A stretch of DNA of 64,000 bases from Kineosporiaceae bacterium (lineage in GTDB: Bacteria; Actinomycetota; Actinomycetes; Actinomycetales; Kineosporiaceae), in the NCBI GenBank assembly GCA_016794595.1, contig JAEUJN010000076.1, positions 158,749-222,748 on the forward strand. Reading direction: 5' to 3'. Of the stretch, positions 25,526 to 34,648 are shown piece after piece. Numbering within the stretch: the first letter of the stretch is position 1; every line of letters starts with the position of its first letter. The translations under genes and the position numbers were made by a program. Below the pieces are notes generated by a model. It saw nothing but the letters and a program-made list of their open reading frames with translations. It had not been told where the DNA came from and made no database searches.

Positions 25526-26531
25526 CGACAACCTCCCCCGGCTGGGTGCGGCGAAGGTCGACCTCCGGCCCACCGACGGCGACGGCCGGAGGTTCGGCCA
25601 GGGCGCGGAACCAGTCCACGGTGCGGGCCAGGCCTTCCTCCAGCGTGGTCACCGGCTCCCACCCCAGCAGGGACCGGGCAAGGTCCAGATCCGGACGCCG
25701 CACGCTCGGGTCCTCGGCCGGGCGGGGCACGTAGCGGATCGGCGCGGCGGAACCGGCCACCGACCGGATGCGCCGGGCCAGCTCCTCGATGGTGATCTCC
25801 TCGGTGGCCCCGAGGTTCACCGGACCCCGGTGAGAGCTGGCGGACAGCCGGATCAGCCCGTCCACGATGTCGTCGACGTAGCAGACCGACCGGGTCTGGC
25901 TGCCGTCCCCGGCGACCGTGAGCGGTTGCCCGTGCAGCGCCTGCCAGATGAAGGTCGGCACCGCGCGGCCGTCGTCGGGGCGAAGGCCCGGACCGTAGCA
26001 GTTGAACAACCGGGCGATGCCCACGCTCAGGCCGGTGCGGCCGGCGAAGGCGACCGTGAGCGCCTCGGCGAACCGCTTGGCCTCGTCGTACATGCTCCGA
26101 GGACCGACGGGGTTCACGTTGCCCCGGTAGGACTCCCTCTGAGGGTGTTCGAGCGGGTCCCCGTACACCTCCGAGGTGGAGGCGAGGACGAACCGGGCCG
26201 AGGTGCGCTGGGCCAGGTTCAGCAGGTGGTGGGTCCCCAGCGAGCCGGTCAACAGGGTCTCGACCGGCAGTCGGGCGTAGTCGTGCGGAGAGGCCGGCGA
26301 GGCGAGGTTGACCACCAGGTCCACCGGGCCGTCGAGGTCGACCGGCCGGCAGATGTCCCCCTCGACCAGGGTGAAGCCCGCCCGGGTCAGCAGGGAGCGG
26401 ATCCCGGAGCGAGGCGCGGTGGCGAAGTTGTCGACACAGACCACCTGCGCACCGTCGTCGAGCAGACGACGGCACAGGTGTGTGCCGATGAACCCCGCGC
26501 CTCCGGCCACTACGACGCGTTCGAAACCCAC
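25512..26531 (-). CDS. UDP-glucuronate decarboxylase-like extended SDR (UDP-xylose synthase type)
   Basis: 339 aa. VVVAGGAGFIGTHLC is the NAD site. LASPASPHDYARLP, FVLASTSEVYGDP, NVNPVGPRSMYDEAKR (YxxxK) and ARLFNCYGPGL follow the UXS family closely, which makes UDP-xylose from UDP-glucuronate. CoA or lipid substrates are not indicated. The GTG at 26531 gives the usual short N-terminus before the Rossmann strand; the frame stays open upstream to a GTG at 26633, but that part is not SDR-like. No good Shine-Dalgarno is visible. As first gene of the cluster operon, it implies a pentose or 4-keto sugar in the product. Confidence 0.85.
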   Translation of the reverse strand: MGFERVVVAGGAGFIGTHLCRRLLDDGAQVVCVDNFATAPRSGIRSLLTRAGFTLVEGDICRPVDLDGPVDLVVNLASPASPHDYARLPVETLLTGSLGTHHLLNLAQRTSARFVLASTSEVYGDPLEHPQRESYRGNVNPVGPRSMYDEAKRFAEALTVAFAGRTGLSVGIARLFNCYGPGLRPDDGRAVPTFIWQALHGQPLTVAGDGSQTRSVCYVDDIVDGLIRLSASSHRGPVNLGATEEITIEELARRIRSVAGSAAPIRYVPRPAEDPSVRRPDLDLARSLLGWEPVTTLEEGLARTVDWFRALAEPPAVAVGGPEVDLRRTQPGEVVGGTV

Positions 26532-26849
26532 ATGGCCCCCAATGAACCCAGCAGTCACCGAAGAGGGAGTCAGGGCGAAATGGTCTGATACACGCCCTGT
26601 TTCGGCTTTGTCGGTCTCGCGGACCTCGTGCACAGTAGCCGGACGTGTCAGAAACCGGCAAGACGCACTTACGGCACGGAAAGGGGGACAAGACCCATGA
26701 GCGACAAGGCTTGCAAATCACCCATCGATCATGATATCCGGGTCACTACTGATCACCGTGAGTTATCAACAACGGGTACTCTCGCCCGCCACGGCCCGCT
26801 CGAGAGTGACCCCACGTGAGCATCCGGCCCTGTGGTCCGGCCCTGCGCG
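26532..26849. other. Intergenic region upstream of the cluster; AT-rich, likely holds its promoter
   Basis: These 318 bases separate gatB from the cluster's first gene. The centre (about 26730-26790) is markedly AT-richer than its surroundings and contains minus-strand TATCAT and TTGATA hexamers that could be promoter parts. I could not define a convincing -35/-10 pair. The only open frame with a plausible ribosome site is the 40-codon one at 26697-26819. Confidence 0.4.
26697..26819 (+). CDS. Possible 40-aa small peptide, uncertain
   Basis: An ATG at 26697 follows GGAAAGGGGG with 9-base spacing and opens a 40-codon frame beginning MSDKACKSPIDHDIR and ending ESDPT. It is hydrophilic with one cysteine and no signal or membrane segment. 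Codon use is unlike the neighbours: third positions are not GC-rich, and it contains TTA and AAA codons. That fits either a recently acquired or poorly expressed peptide or chance reading through AT-rich promoter DNA. It is divergent from the cluster; a carrier or precursor peptide for the LysRS-containing pathway is only a thought. Confidence 0.2.
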   Translation: MSDKACKSPIDHDIRVTTDHRELSTTGTLARHGPLESDPT

Positions 26850-28409
26850 TCAGGGTGTGAGCCGCTCCATCAGCAGCTCGCGGACCCGGGCGGCGTCCGC
26901 CTTGCCCCGCATCTGCTTCATCACAGCCCCCACCAGGGCGCCGACCGCGGCCACCTTGCCCCCGCGAACCTTGTCGGCCACGTCGGCGTGGGCGGCGATC
27001 GCGGCCTCCACCGCGTCGATCAGCGGCCCGTCGTCCGAGACCAGCTCCAGCCCGCGGGCGGCGACCACCTCCGCCGGCCCCCCCTCACCGGCCAGGACGC
27101 CCTCGACCACCTGGCGGGCCAGGGCGTCGTTCAGCGTCCCGGCGTCCACCAAGGCCTGCAGCTCGGCCACCTGCGCCGGCGTGATCGCCAACGCGGACAG
27201 CTCCAGCCCTCGGGTGTTCGCCTGCCGGGCCAGCTCGCCCATCCACCACTTGCGCGCGGTGGCAGGGCTGGCTCCCGCGACCACCGTGGCCTCGATGGCC
27301 TCGGTGGCGCCGGCGTTCACCACGTCGCGCATCTCCAGGTCGCCGAAGCCCCACTCGGTCTGCAGCCGGCGCCGCCGCTGGGCGGGCGGCTCGGGCAGCG
27401 TGGTCCGCAGCTGCTCGACCCAGGCCGCCTCCGGCGCGATCGGCACCAGATCGGGCTCGGGGAAGTAGCGGTAATCCTCGGCGTCGGACTTCTCCCGCCC
27501 GGCGGTGGTCACCCCGGTGTCCTCGTGCCAGTGCCGGGTCTCCTGGACGACGCGCCGGCCCGCGGCCAGTCGTGCCGCCTGCCGGGTGATCTCGTACCGG
27601 ACGGCGCGCTCGATGCTGCGCAGCGAGTTGACGTTCTTGGTCTCGCTGCGAATGCCGAACGGCACTGCTTTCTGCTCGGAGCTGGTGGCGTCGTCCGAGA
27701 CCCGTTTCCGCAGCGACACATTGGCGTCGCAGCGCAGCGAGCCCTGCTCCATCTTGACGTCGCTGACCCCCAGCGCCCGCAACAGGTCCCGCAGCGCGGA
27801 AACGTACGCGCGTGCCACTTCTGGCGCCCGATCACCAGCTCCCACAAGGGGTTTGGTGACGATCTCGATCAGCGGGATGCCGGCCCGGTTGTAGTCCACC
27901 AGGGAGTACTCGGCCCCGTGGATCCGCCCGGTCGCCCCACCCACGTGCGAGGACTTGCCGGTGTCCTCCTCCATGTGGGCCCGCTCGATCTCGACCCGGA
28001 AGGTCGTGCCGTCGTCCAGTTCGACGTCCAGATGGCCGTCGAAGGCGATCGGCTCGTCGTACTGGGACGTCTGGAAGTTCTTCGGCATGTCCGGGTAGAA
28101 GTAGTTCTTGCGGGCGAACCGGCACCAGCTCGCGATCGTGCAGTTCAGCGCCAGGCCGATCCGCACCGCTCCCTCGAGGCCCTTGGCGTTCAGCACCGGC
28201 AGCGCTCCGGGCAGGCCCAGGCACACCGGGCACACCTGGCTGTTCGGCTCGGCACCGAAGGTGGTCGGGCAGCCGCAGAACATCTTGGTCGCGGTGTTGA
28301 GCTCGACGTGCACCTCGAGCCCCATCACCGGGTCGTAGGCGGCCATCGCTTCGTCGTAGGCCAGCACGGTCTCGCCCGTGCCGCTGGCTCCCATGGTCGT
28401 CAGGCTCAC
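26850..28409 (-). CDS. gatB: Aspartyl/glutamyl-tRNA amidotransferase subunit B
   Basis: 519 aa. [20 protein letters not shown] at the N-terminus, [15 protein letters not shown] with the zinc-site cysteines, [17 protein letters not shown] and [16 protein letters not shown] are diagnostic of GatB. The C-terminal YqeY-like tail ends with [17 protein letters not shown]. It phosphorylates misacylated Glu-tRNA-Gln or Asp-tRNA-Asn in the GatCAB complex. GTG 28409 (4 bases after gatA's stop) is used; ATG 28394 is also possible. A short hairpin, CCCTG/CAGGG, overlaps the stop codon. Confidence 0.97.
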   Translation of the reverse strand: MSLTTMGASGTGETVLAYDEAMAAYDPVMGLEVHVELNTATKMFCGCPTTFGAEPNSQVCPVCLGLPGALPVLNAKGLEGAVRIGLALNCTIASWCRFARKNYFYPDMPKNFQTSQYDEPIAFDGHLDVELDDGTTFRVEIERAHMEEDTGKSSHVGGATGRIHGAEYSLVDYNRAGIPLIEIVTKPLVGAGDRAPEVARAYVSALRDLLRALGVSDVKMEQGSLRCDANVSLRKRVSDDATSSEQKAVPFGIRSETKNVNSLRSIERAVRYEITRQAARLAAGRRVVQETRHWHEDTGVTTAGREKSDAEDYRYFPEPDLVPIAPEAAWVEQLRTTLPEPPAQRRRRLQTEWGFGDLEMRDVVNAGATEAIEATVVAGASPATARKWWMGELARQANTRGLELSALAITPAQVAELQALVDAGTLNDALARQVVEGVLAGEGGPAEVVAARGLELVSDDGPLIDAVEAAIAAHADVADKVRGGKVAAVGALVGAVMKQMRGKADAARVRELLMERLTP

Positions 28410-28413
28410 GGGA

Positions 28414-29940
28414 TCACACCGCCTCTCGGTCCAGGGACGGCGCCCGGTCGAGCAGCGCGCCACCCCAGCGGGAGGTCAGCGCGGCCTCCACCGCAGCGCC
28501 GACCAGGTACAACCGGTCATCGCACCGGGCGGGCGCCAGGATCTGCAGGCCCACCGGCAGCCCGTCCTCCTCGGCCAGACCGGCGGGTAGCGACATCCCC
28601 GGCACCCCGGCCAGGTTCGCCGGGATGGTGGCGACGTCCTGCAGGTACATGGACAACGGGTCGTCCAGCTTGTCGCCCAGCGGGAAGGCCGTCGTCGGCG
28701 AGGTCGGGGAGATCAGCACGTCGGCCACCTCGAAGGCGGCGGCGAAGTCCCGCTGGATCAGCGTGCGCACCTTCTGGGCGCTGCCGTAGTAGGCGTCGTA
28801 GTACCCCGAGGACAGCGCGTAGGTACCCAGGATGATCCGCCGCTTGACCTCGGCGCCGAACCCGACCTCCCTGGTGGCTGCCATGACCTGCTCGGCGGTC
28901 GGGTCGTCGACCCCCTTGGGGTAGACCCGGATGCCGTAGCGCATGGCGTCGAACTTGGCCAGGTTGCTGCTGGCCTCGCTCGGCAGGATCAGGTAGTACG
29001 CCCCGAGCGCCGCCGTGAAGCTCGGGCAGCTCACCTCGACCACCTTGGCGCCGGCCGCCGTGAGCAGGTCGACCGCCTCGTCGAAGCGCTGCCGCACCCC
29101 GGCCTGGTAGCCGTCACCGCCGAGTTCGCGGACGACGCCCACGGTCACCCCGCCCAGGTCGCCGAGCGCCCCGCGCCGGGCCGCGGCCACGACGTCCGGG
29201 TACTGGCCGGTCAGGCTGGTGGAGTCCATCGGGTCGTGCCCGGCCATCACCTCGTGCAGCAGCGCGGCGTCCAGCACGGTCCGGGCACACGGCCCGGCCT
29301 GGTCCAGGCTGGAGGCGAGCGCCACCAGGCCGTAGCGGCTGACCGCACCGTAGGTCGGCTTGACCCCGACCGTGCCGGTGACCGCGGCAGGCTGCCGGAT
29401 CGACCCACCGGTGTCGGTGCCGGTGGCCAGCGGGGCGGTGAACGAGGCCAGCGTGGCGGCCGAGCCACCGCCCGACCCGCCCGGGATGCGGGTCAGGTCC
29501 CACGGGTTGCGGGTCGGGCCGTAGGCCGAGTGCTCGGTGCTCGAGCCCATGGCGAACTCGTCCATGTTGGTCTTGCCCAGGATCGGCATCCGGGCGTCCT
29601 TGATCCGCCGGATCACGCTCGCGTCGTAGGGCGGCACCCAGCCCTTCAGGATCGCGCTGCCGCAGGTGGTGGGCACCCCCTGGGTGGCCATCACGTCCTT
29701 GACCGCGATCGGCACCCCGGCGAGGGCCGGCAGCTGCTCACCGGCGGCCAGCGCGGCGTCCACCGAGCGGGCGGTGGCCAGGGCCGTGTTGCCGGCGATG
29801 TGCAGGTAGGCGTGGACGTCGCCGTCCACCTCGGCGATCCGGTTCAGGTGTGCCCGGGTCACCTCGACCGCGCTGAACTGCTGGGCGCGCAGGCCCTCGG
29901 CGAGCTGGGCCGCCGTGTGGTGGGTGAGCTCGGTCGCCAT
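28414..29940 (-). CDS. gatA: Aspartyl/glutamyl-tRNA amidotransferase subunit A
   Basis: 508 aa of the amidase-signature family: the catalytic lysine in [13 protein letters not shown], the cis-Ser and nucleophile Ser in GGSGGGSAA and [10 protein letters not shown], and the [13 protein letters not shown] glutaminase segment. It releases ammonia from glutamine for GatB. The ATG is 2 bases from the gatC stop, so the three subunits are co-translated. Confidence 0.97.
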   Translation of the reverse strand: MATELTHHTAAQLAEGLRAQQFSAVEVTRAHLNRIAEVDGDVHAYLHIAGNTALATARSVDAALAAGEQLPALAGVPIAVKDVMATQGVPTTCGSAILKGWVPPYDASVIRRIKDARMPILGKTNMDEFAMGSSTEHSAYGPTRNPWDLTRIPGGSGGGSAATLASFTAPLATGTDTGGSIRQPAAVTGTVGVKPTYGAVSRYGLVALASSLDQAGPCARTVLDAALLHEVMAGHDPMDSTSLTGQYPDVVAAARRGALGDLGGVTVGVVRELGGDGYQAGVRQRFDEAVDLLTAAGAKVVEVSCPSFTAALGAYYLILPSEASSNLAKFDAMRYGIRVYPKGVDDPTAEQVMAATREVGFGAEVKRRIILGTYALSSGYYDAYYGSAQKVRTLIQRDFAAAFEVADVLISPTSPTTAFPLGDKLDDPLSMYLQDVATIPANLAGVPGMSLPAGLAEEDGLPVGLQILAPARCDDRLYLVGAAVEAALTSRWGGALLDRAPSLDREAV

Positions 29941-29942
29941 GG

Positions 29943-30239
29943 TCAGTCCTCCTCCAGGATCCGCGGCACCCGGAAGCGCTGCTGCTCCGACTCGGGTGCG
30001 CCGGAGAGGGCCTGCTCGGGGGTCAGGCTCGGGCGCACCTCGTCGGGGCGGGTCACGTTGGTCAGCGGCATCGGGTGGCTGGTCGCCGGGACGTCGTCAC
30101 CGGCCACCTCGCGCACGGTGGCCACCGCGTCGAGGATGACGTCGAGCTGGCCGGCCATGCGGTCCAGCTCGTCGGGGGTGAGGTCGATCCGGGCGAGCAT
30201 CGCGAGGTGGGAGACCTCCTCGCGGGAGATCGCGGACAT
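29943..30239 (-). CDS. gatC: Aspartyl/glutamyl-tRNA amidotransferase subunit C
   Basis: 98 aa. [20 protein letters not shown] and [10 protein letters not shown] followed by the FRVPRILE C-terminal motif are typical of GatC, which clamps GatA and GatB together. AGGAG lies 8 bases before the ATG. About 150 bases upstream separate it from the ABC transporter operon, holding probably its promoter and the transporter's terminator; I see no clear boxes. Confidence 0.95.
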   Translation of the reverse strand: MSAISREEVSHLAMLARIDLTPDELDRMAGQLDVILDAVATVREVAGDDVPATSHPMPLTNVTRPDEVRPSLTPEQALSGAPESEQQRFRVPRILEED

Positions 30240-30387
30240 GCACCGGCTCCTGGGGTTGGCAACGGGTCGTAACGGACGGTAAAGGGCAGTTCGAGACGAC
30301 GTGATGCCCGAGCACTCCTCGGGCACGCGCGCCGACCCTGCCGGGAGTCTAGGCCGACCGGGTGACGGTGGTGTCACACAGCCGTGA

Positions 30388-31275
30388 TCAGCCCTTCAGG
30401 CCACTGAAGGTCATGGTGGCGATGAAGTGCTTCTGAGCCAGGACGAAGAAGACGATCAGCGGCATCGTGGCCACCACGTTGCCGGCCATCAGCATCTGCC
30501 ACTCGGTGCGCCGGGTGCCCTGGAAGTTGGCCAACCCGAGCTGCAGGGTGAACCAGCGATCGTCCGAGATCGAGATCAGCGGCCAGATCAGATCGTTCCA
30601 CGATCCGAGCAGGGTGAAGATCGCCAGCGTGGCCAGGGCCGGTTTGGCCAGCGGCAGGATGATCCTCCAGAACACCCCGAAGGCACTGCAGCCGTCCAGC
30701 CGGGCCGCCTCCTCGAGTTCGGCCGGCAGGGACAGGAAGAACTGGCGCATCAGGAACACCCCGAACGCCGAGGTCAGCCAGGGAACGATGATCGAGGGCA
30801 GGGTGTTCACGATGCCGACCCGGCTGAACATCACGTACGTCGGGATCATCAGCAACTGGGTCGGGATCATCATGGTGGCGATGATCAGCACGAAGGCCCC
30901 GGTGCGGCCCAGGAAGCGCATCCGCGAGAAGCCGTACCCGGCCATCGAGCACAGCAGCACCTGAGCCAGCACCGCGCAACTGGCCACCAGCACGGAGTTG
31001 GCGATCCAGCGCAGCACATCGGATTCGGTGAACAGCTGCACGAACCCGCTCAGCGTCGGGTCACGCGGCAGCAGGGTGGGCGGAAACCGGCGGATCTCGG
31101 CGTTGGTCTTCAGCGAGCTGAGCACCATCTGCACCAGGGGCGTGGCGAACAGCAGTGCGAGCGGCATCAGCACCAGGTGCCACCCGCTGAACGGCAGGCG
31201 CCAGCGCCGCGGCGCGCGCGCCGTCCTGGGCGCGCGCGAGGCGGCCGGCGGGCTGGTCTGCCTCGTCGCCCCCAT
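30388..31275 (-). CDS. Carbohydrate ABC transporter permease (MalG type)
   Basis: 295 aa, six TM helices after a basic Pro/Arg-rich N-terminus. The EAA loop that docks to the ATPase reads [25 protein letters not shown]. The C-terminus ends [12 protein letters not shown], typical of MalG/UgpE-like subunits. Its ATG overlaps the previous permease stop (TGATG). No ATP-binding subunit is encoded in this operon, so it probably shares a multitask MsiK-like ATPase encoded elsewhere, as is common in actinobacteria. Confidence 0.93.
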   Translation of the reverse strand: MGATRQTSPPAASRAPRTARAPRRWRLPFSGWHLVLMPLALLFATPLVQMVLSSLKTNAEIRRFPPTLLPRDPTLSGFVQLFTESDVLRWIANSVLVASCAVLAQVLLCSMAGYGFSRMRFLGRTGAFVLIIATMMIPTQLLMIPTYVMFSRVGIVNTLPSIIVPWLTSAFGVFLMRQFFLSLPAELEEAARLDGCSAFGVFWRIILPLAKPALATLAIFTLLGSWNDLIWPLISISDDRWFTLQLGLANFQGTRRTEWQMLMAGNVVATMPLIVFFVLAQKHFIATMTFSGLKG

Positions 31276-32150
31276 CAGAACGCCCTCACCTTCGCCAGCC
31301 GCGAGTACCCGAGCATCACCAGCGTGATCGCCAGCGTGAGGGCGAACAGCCCGTAGGCCACCGCCGAGCCGTACCCGAACCGGAGCTGCTTGAACGCCTG
31401 CTCCCACAGGAAGTAGACGATGGTCTGGGTGGCGTCCAGCGGCCCACCGCGCGTGGTGGTGTAGACCACGTCGAACAGTTGCAGCGCGCCGATCAGCTGC
31501 CAGATCCCGCTGAACACGGTCACCGGGGTGAGCTGGGGCCAGACCACGTACCGGAACGCCTGCAGCCTCGAGGCGCCGTCCACCGTCGCCGCCTCGACCA
31601 GATCGGCCGGAATGTCCTGCAGCGCAGCCAGATACACCACGACGGTGAAGGCCAGCCCCGACCACAGGGTCATCACCGCGATCACCACCATCGCCTGGCG
31701 CGGATCCTCCAGGAACTTCTGCGCCGGCAACCCGAGCGTGCGGATCACCGAGTTGGCGAACCCGAACTGCGGGTCGAACAGGTAGTTCGACAGGATCCCG
31801 ACCGCGGTGGCCGAGGCGACGAACGGCACGAAGATGCACGTGCGGTAGAAGCCGATGAAGCGGATCCGTCGGTTCAGCGCCACCGCGATGAACAGGCCGC
31901 CGAGCACCGAGGCCGGCACGAACAGCGCGGTGTAGAAGGCGGTGTGCAGGACGGCGGCGCGCAACGCCTCGTCGTCCGCCATCGCCCGGTAGTTCGCCCA
32001 GCCGATGTTGCGGGGCCGACTGAACCCGTTCCAGCGCTGCTGCGACAGGATCCAGGCCCAGCCGGCCGGGAACACCGACAATCCCAGGATGATCAGGCTG
32101 GACGGCCCGATGAACGCCCACCCCGTCCCGGCACGGCGCAGGCCGTTCAC
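31275..32150 (-). CDS. Carbohydrate ABC transporter permease (MalF type)
   Basis: 291 aa with six TM helices and the EAA loop LVEAATVDGASRLQAFRYVVWPQLTP. FVPFVASATAVGILSNYLFDPQFGFANSVI is typical of sugar MalF/LacF-like permeases. The GTG start overlaps the stop of the binding-protein gene by 4 bases. It forms a heterodimer with the next permease and receives sugar from the lipoprotein. Confidence 0.93.
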   Translation of the reverse strand: MNGLRRAGTGWAFIGPSSLIILGLSVFPAGWAWILSQQRWNGFSRPRNIGWANYRAMADDEALRAAVLHTAFYTALFVPASVLGGLFIAVALNRRIRFIGFYRTCIFVPFVASATAVGILSNYLFDPQFGFANSVIRTLGLPAQKFLEDPRQAMVVIAVMTLWSGLAFTVVVYLAALQDIPADLVEAATVDGASRLQAFRYVVWPQLTPVTVFSGIWQLIGALQLFDVVYTTTRGGPLDATQTIVYFLWEQAFKQLRFGYGSAVAYGLFALTLAITLVMLGYSRLAKVRAF

Positions 32151-33529
32151 GACCCGGCGAGCGCCGTGTCGGCCGCCGCCGCGGCCTTGTCGAGTTCGGC
32201 CTTCACCTCACCCTGGCCCTGGAGCAGCCGCGAGACGGCCGTCCCGTAGGCCTCGGACAAGCCGATGTACCCCGGGACCGTCGGGCGCTTGTTCGTCGCG
32301 TTGGTGAGGTTGTCGGCGAACACCTCGTACCCCGGGTACTCGGCGACGGCCTTGGCGAAGGCGGGAGTGGACGTGGCCGCCGACCGCAGGGGCAGGTTGC
32401 CGATCGCCATGCTCCAGCGCTCGTCCTGCTCGGCCGCGGTCAGCCAGAGGCCGAACTGGTAGGCCCAGTAGGCGCGATTGGCGTCCTGGTGGTCGAACAG
32501 CACCCACAGATCAGGGCCGGAGACGGTGGCGTGGTTGCCGTTGGTACCGGGCAGCCGGGTCACCCCGTACTTCGTGCCGGCCTGCTTGACGTCGTACAGG
32601 TGCCAGGGGCCGCTGATCATCATGCCGATGTTGTCCGAGGCGAACAGGGGGGCGTACTTCTCGCCGGTCTGGTCGAGGTAGACCGACTTGTCGGTGACCG
32701 CCAGGTCGCGCCAGAAGCTCACCGCCTTCACGCCGGCCTCGGAGTTGAACGCCGCCTTCTTCTCGTCGGGCGTCAGGATCGCCCCACCGTTCTGCCACAG
32801 CTGCGGCCACATGTGCCAGGTGGTGTCCTCACCACCGTTGACCGCCATCGCGGTGCCGTAGATGTTCTTCGCCGGGTTGGTCAGCTTCTTCGCCGCTGCC
32901 CGGAAGTCGTCCCAGGTCCAGTCGTTCGTCGGGTACGCCACCCCGGCGGCGTCGAAGACGGTCTTGTTGTAGAACAGCCCGAGATTGTCCACCACGGCGG
33001 GGAATCCGATGGTCCGCTCGCCGGGAGCGGCGGTCTTGCGCGCCGCCTCGGGGAACTCCTCCCACTTCGCCGCCGGCTGCGCGACGTCCGCGGTGATGTC
33101 GAGGGTGCGTTCGGACTGCGCCAGCTGGCTCGCCCACGACCCGAACGCGTAGGAGATGTCCGGGTAGGTCTTGGCGGTGAAGCCGGCGAGCAGCTTCTGC
33201 AGCAGCTCATCGGTGGTCGATGCCCCCGGGGCTGCCTTGATGGTCACGTTGGGGTGCGCCGTGGTGAAGTCGGCGGCCAGGCCGTCGAGGATCTTCTGCG
33301 CCTCGGCCTCCTGCCCGGTCCACCAGGTCAGCGTCACCGGGGCTGCCGGATCGGACGGCGCGAGCGTGGTCGCGGCCGAGCCCCCCGCCGTCGCGGGCGT
33401 GCCACCCGGCGGAGCGGCCTGCTCGGGGCCTGATTCGACGCCCACGCAACCGGCCAGCGCCAGGGGCAGGACGGCGAGCGCCACCACCCCGAGCCGCAAC
33501 CCACGGACAGTGAGGGTGAATCGGGACAT
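32147..33529 (-). CDS. Sugar ABC transporter substrate-binding lipoprotein
   Basis: 460 aa. A twin-basic-free signal peptide with hydrophobic core LGVVALAVLPLALAGC ends in a lipobox with C28, so it is membrane-anchored outside the cell. The mature part is a class II family 1 (MalE-like) binding protein: VTLTWWTGQEAEAQKILDGL at the start, then YPDISYAFGSWASQLA and a tryptophan-rich hinge. AAGGAG is 7 bases before the ATG. Ligand unknown; the linked GH4 glycosidase and SIS protein point to an oligosaccharide or amino sugar. Confidence 0.93.
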   Translation of the reverse strand: MSRFTLTVRGLRLGVVALAVLPLALAGCVGVESGPEQAAPPGGTPATAGGSAATTLAPSDPAAPVTLTWWTGQEAEAQKILDGLAADFTTAHPNVTIKAAPGASTTDELLQKLLAGFTAKTYPDISYAFGSWASQLAQSERTLDITADVAQPAAKWEEFPEAARKTAAPGERTIGFPAVVDNLGLFYNKTVFDAAGVAYPTNDWTWDDFRAAAKKLTNPAKNIYGTAMAVNGGEDTTWHMWPQLWQNGGAILTPDEKKAAFNSEAGVKAVSFWRDLAVTDKSVYLDQTGEKYAPLFASDNIGMMISGPWHLYDVKQAGTKYGVTRLPGTNGNHATVSGPDLWVLFDHQDANRAYWAYQFGLWLTAAEQDERWSMAIGNLPLRSAATSTPAFAKAVAEYPGYEVFADNLTNATNKRPTVPGYIGLSEAYGTAVSRLLQGQGEVKAELDKAAAAADTALAGS

Positions 33530-33572
33530 TGTGGGGCTCCTTCCAGGTCGGCCCGCGCGGGTCGGGACCGGG

Positions 33573-34529
33573 TCAGGCACCGCCGGTGAGCACCACCGAA
33601 CGGGTCAGGTGTCGGGGATGGTCCGGGTCGAGCCCGCGGGCGCGGGCCAGCCCGAGGGCCAAGCGGTGGATCGAGACCAGGTCGACGAGGGGATCGGCCC
33701 GGGTCGAGATCGTGGTGGCTCCGGTGGCCTCGATCTGGGCGATCAGTCCCGGCGGCGGGGTGCCCATGATCCAGACCAGGCTGTCGGCCGAGGCCACGGC
33801 GATCGGGCCGTGCCGGTAGTCGAGTGCCGGGTAGGCCTCCGACCATGCCTGGGCAGACTCGCGCAGTTTCAGCGCCGCCTCGTCGGCCAACCCCACCGCC
33901 CACCCCCGGCCCAGGAAAGCGAACTGCCGAAAGCGGCTGGGATCGGCCACCACGGCGGCGGCCTGCAGGGTGGCCGCCGTCTCCTCGATCACCGGGAGCA
34001 CGTCCTCCCCGAGCGCGGCTCGGGCCAGCAGCAGCGTGGTGGTCGGGAACCGGGTCTGCACCACCGAGGCCTCGTCGGCCACGTCGATCACCAGGGTGTC
34101 CTCGACCAGCGGCTCGACCGGCGATCCGTGGACCGCGCTCAACGCCACCCGCCGGGTCGCGGACGGCACGGCGGCCAACGCCTGCAGCACCTCGGTGGTC
34201 GTGCCCGACCGGGTCAGGGCGACGACCCGGTCGTAGTCCCGCGCGCCGGCCCCGCGCAGGGGCGGCAACTCCGAGGCGTAGGCCCAGTGGCTCTCCCCCA
34301 TGCCGGCCTGTTCGCGCAGTGCCGCCAGCGCCCTGGCGACGAACGCCGAGGTGCCACAGCCGAGGAAGAGCACCCGTTCGCCGGGCGCAACCAGGAGCCG
34401 GCGCGCGGCGTCCCGGTGGGCCTCGACCGCCTGCTGCCACACCCGGGGCTGGCTGAGGATCTCGGCCTCGGTCACCGCTCCCGGCTGGGCACCGGGGGTG
34501 GCCACCGGGGGCTCGGGATTCACCGACAT
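33573..34529 (-). CDS. SIS-domain sugar isomerase/deaminase-like protein
   Basis: 318 aa with two SIS domains: VLFLGCGTSAFVARA and ALTRSGTTTEVLQAL in the first, AFLGRGWAVGLADEAALKLRE and DYRHGPIAVAS in the second, as in AgaS/FrlB/GlmS isomerase modules. It lacks a glutaminase domain. It likely acts on a phosphorylated (amino)sugar imported by the ABC system. The ATG at 34529 is preferred, with no clear Shine-Dalgarno; a TTG at 34565 would extend it by 12 residues. It shares a 119-base divergent promoter region with the amidohydrolase gene, where two CTGCGCA elements occur. Confidence 0.85.
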   Translation of the reverse strand: MSVNPEPPVATPGAQPGAVTEAEILSQPRVWQQAVEAHRDAARRLLVAPGERVLFLGCGTSAFVARALAALREQAGMGESHWAYASELPPLRGAGARDYDRVVALTRSGTTTEVLQALAAVPSATRRVALSAVHGSPVEPLVEDTLVIDVADEASVVQTRFPTTTLLLARAALGEDVLPVIEETAATLQAAAVVADPSRFRQFAFLGRGWAVGLADEAALKLRESAQAWSEAYPALDYRHGPIAVASADSLVWIMGTPPPGLIAQIEATGATTISTRADPLVDLVSIHRLALGLARARGLDPDHPRHLTRSVVLTGGA

Positions 34530-34550
34530 GCAGGGAAGGTCGCGCGAGAC

Positions 34551-34599
34551 CTGCGCACCTGACAAGACGATCGCTCGAAACGCTCACCTGAGCTGCGCA
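34551..34599. promoter_or_regulatory. Two CTGCGCA elements 42 bases apart, candidate DeoR operators
   Basis: CTGCGCA occurs at 34551-34557 (context GACCTGCGCACCTG) and 34593-34599 (context GAGCTGCGCAGATG). The 42-base phase is four DNA turns, on the same face. Related copies lie in the GH4/DeoR divergent region at 37110-37190. The DeoR protein encoded next door is the obvious candidate to bind them. Confidence 0.4.
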
Positions 34600-34648
34600 G
34601 ATGGCCGCCCCGTACGCGCTGCCCACCCCGGTCGGTCACGATCGGGTC

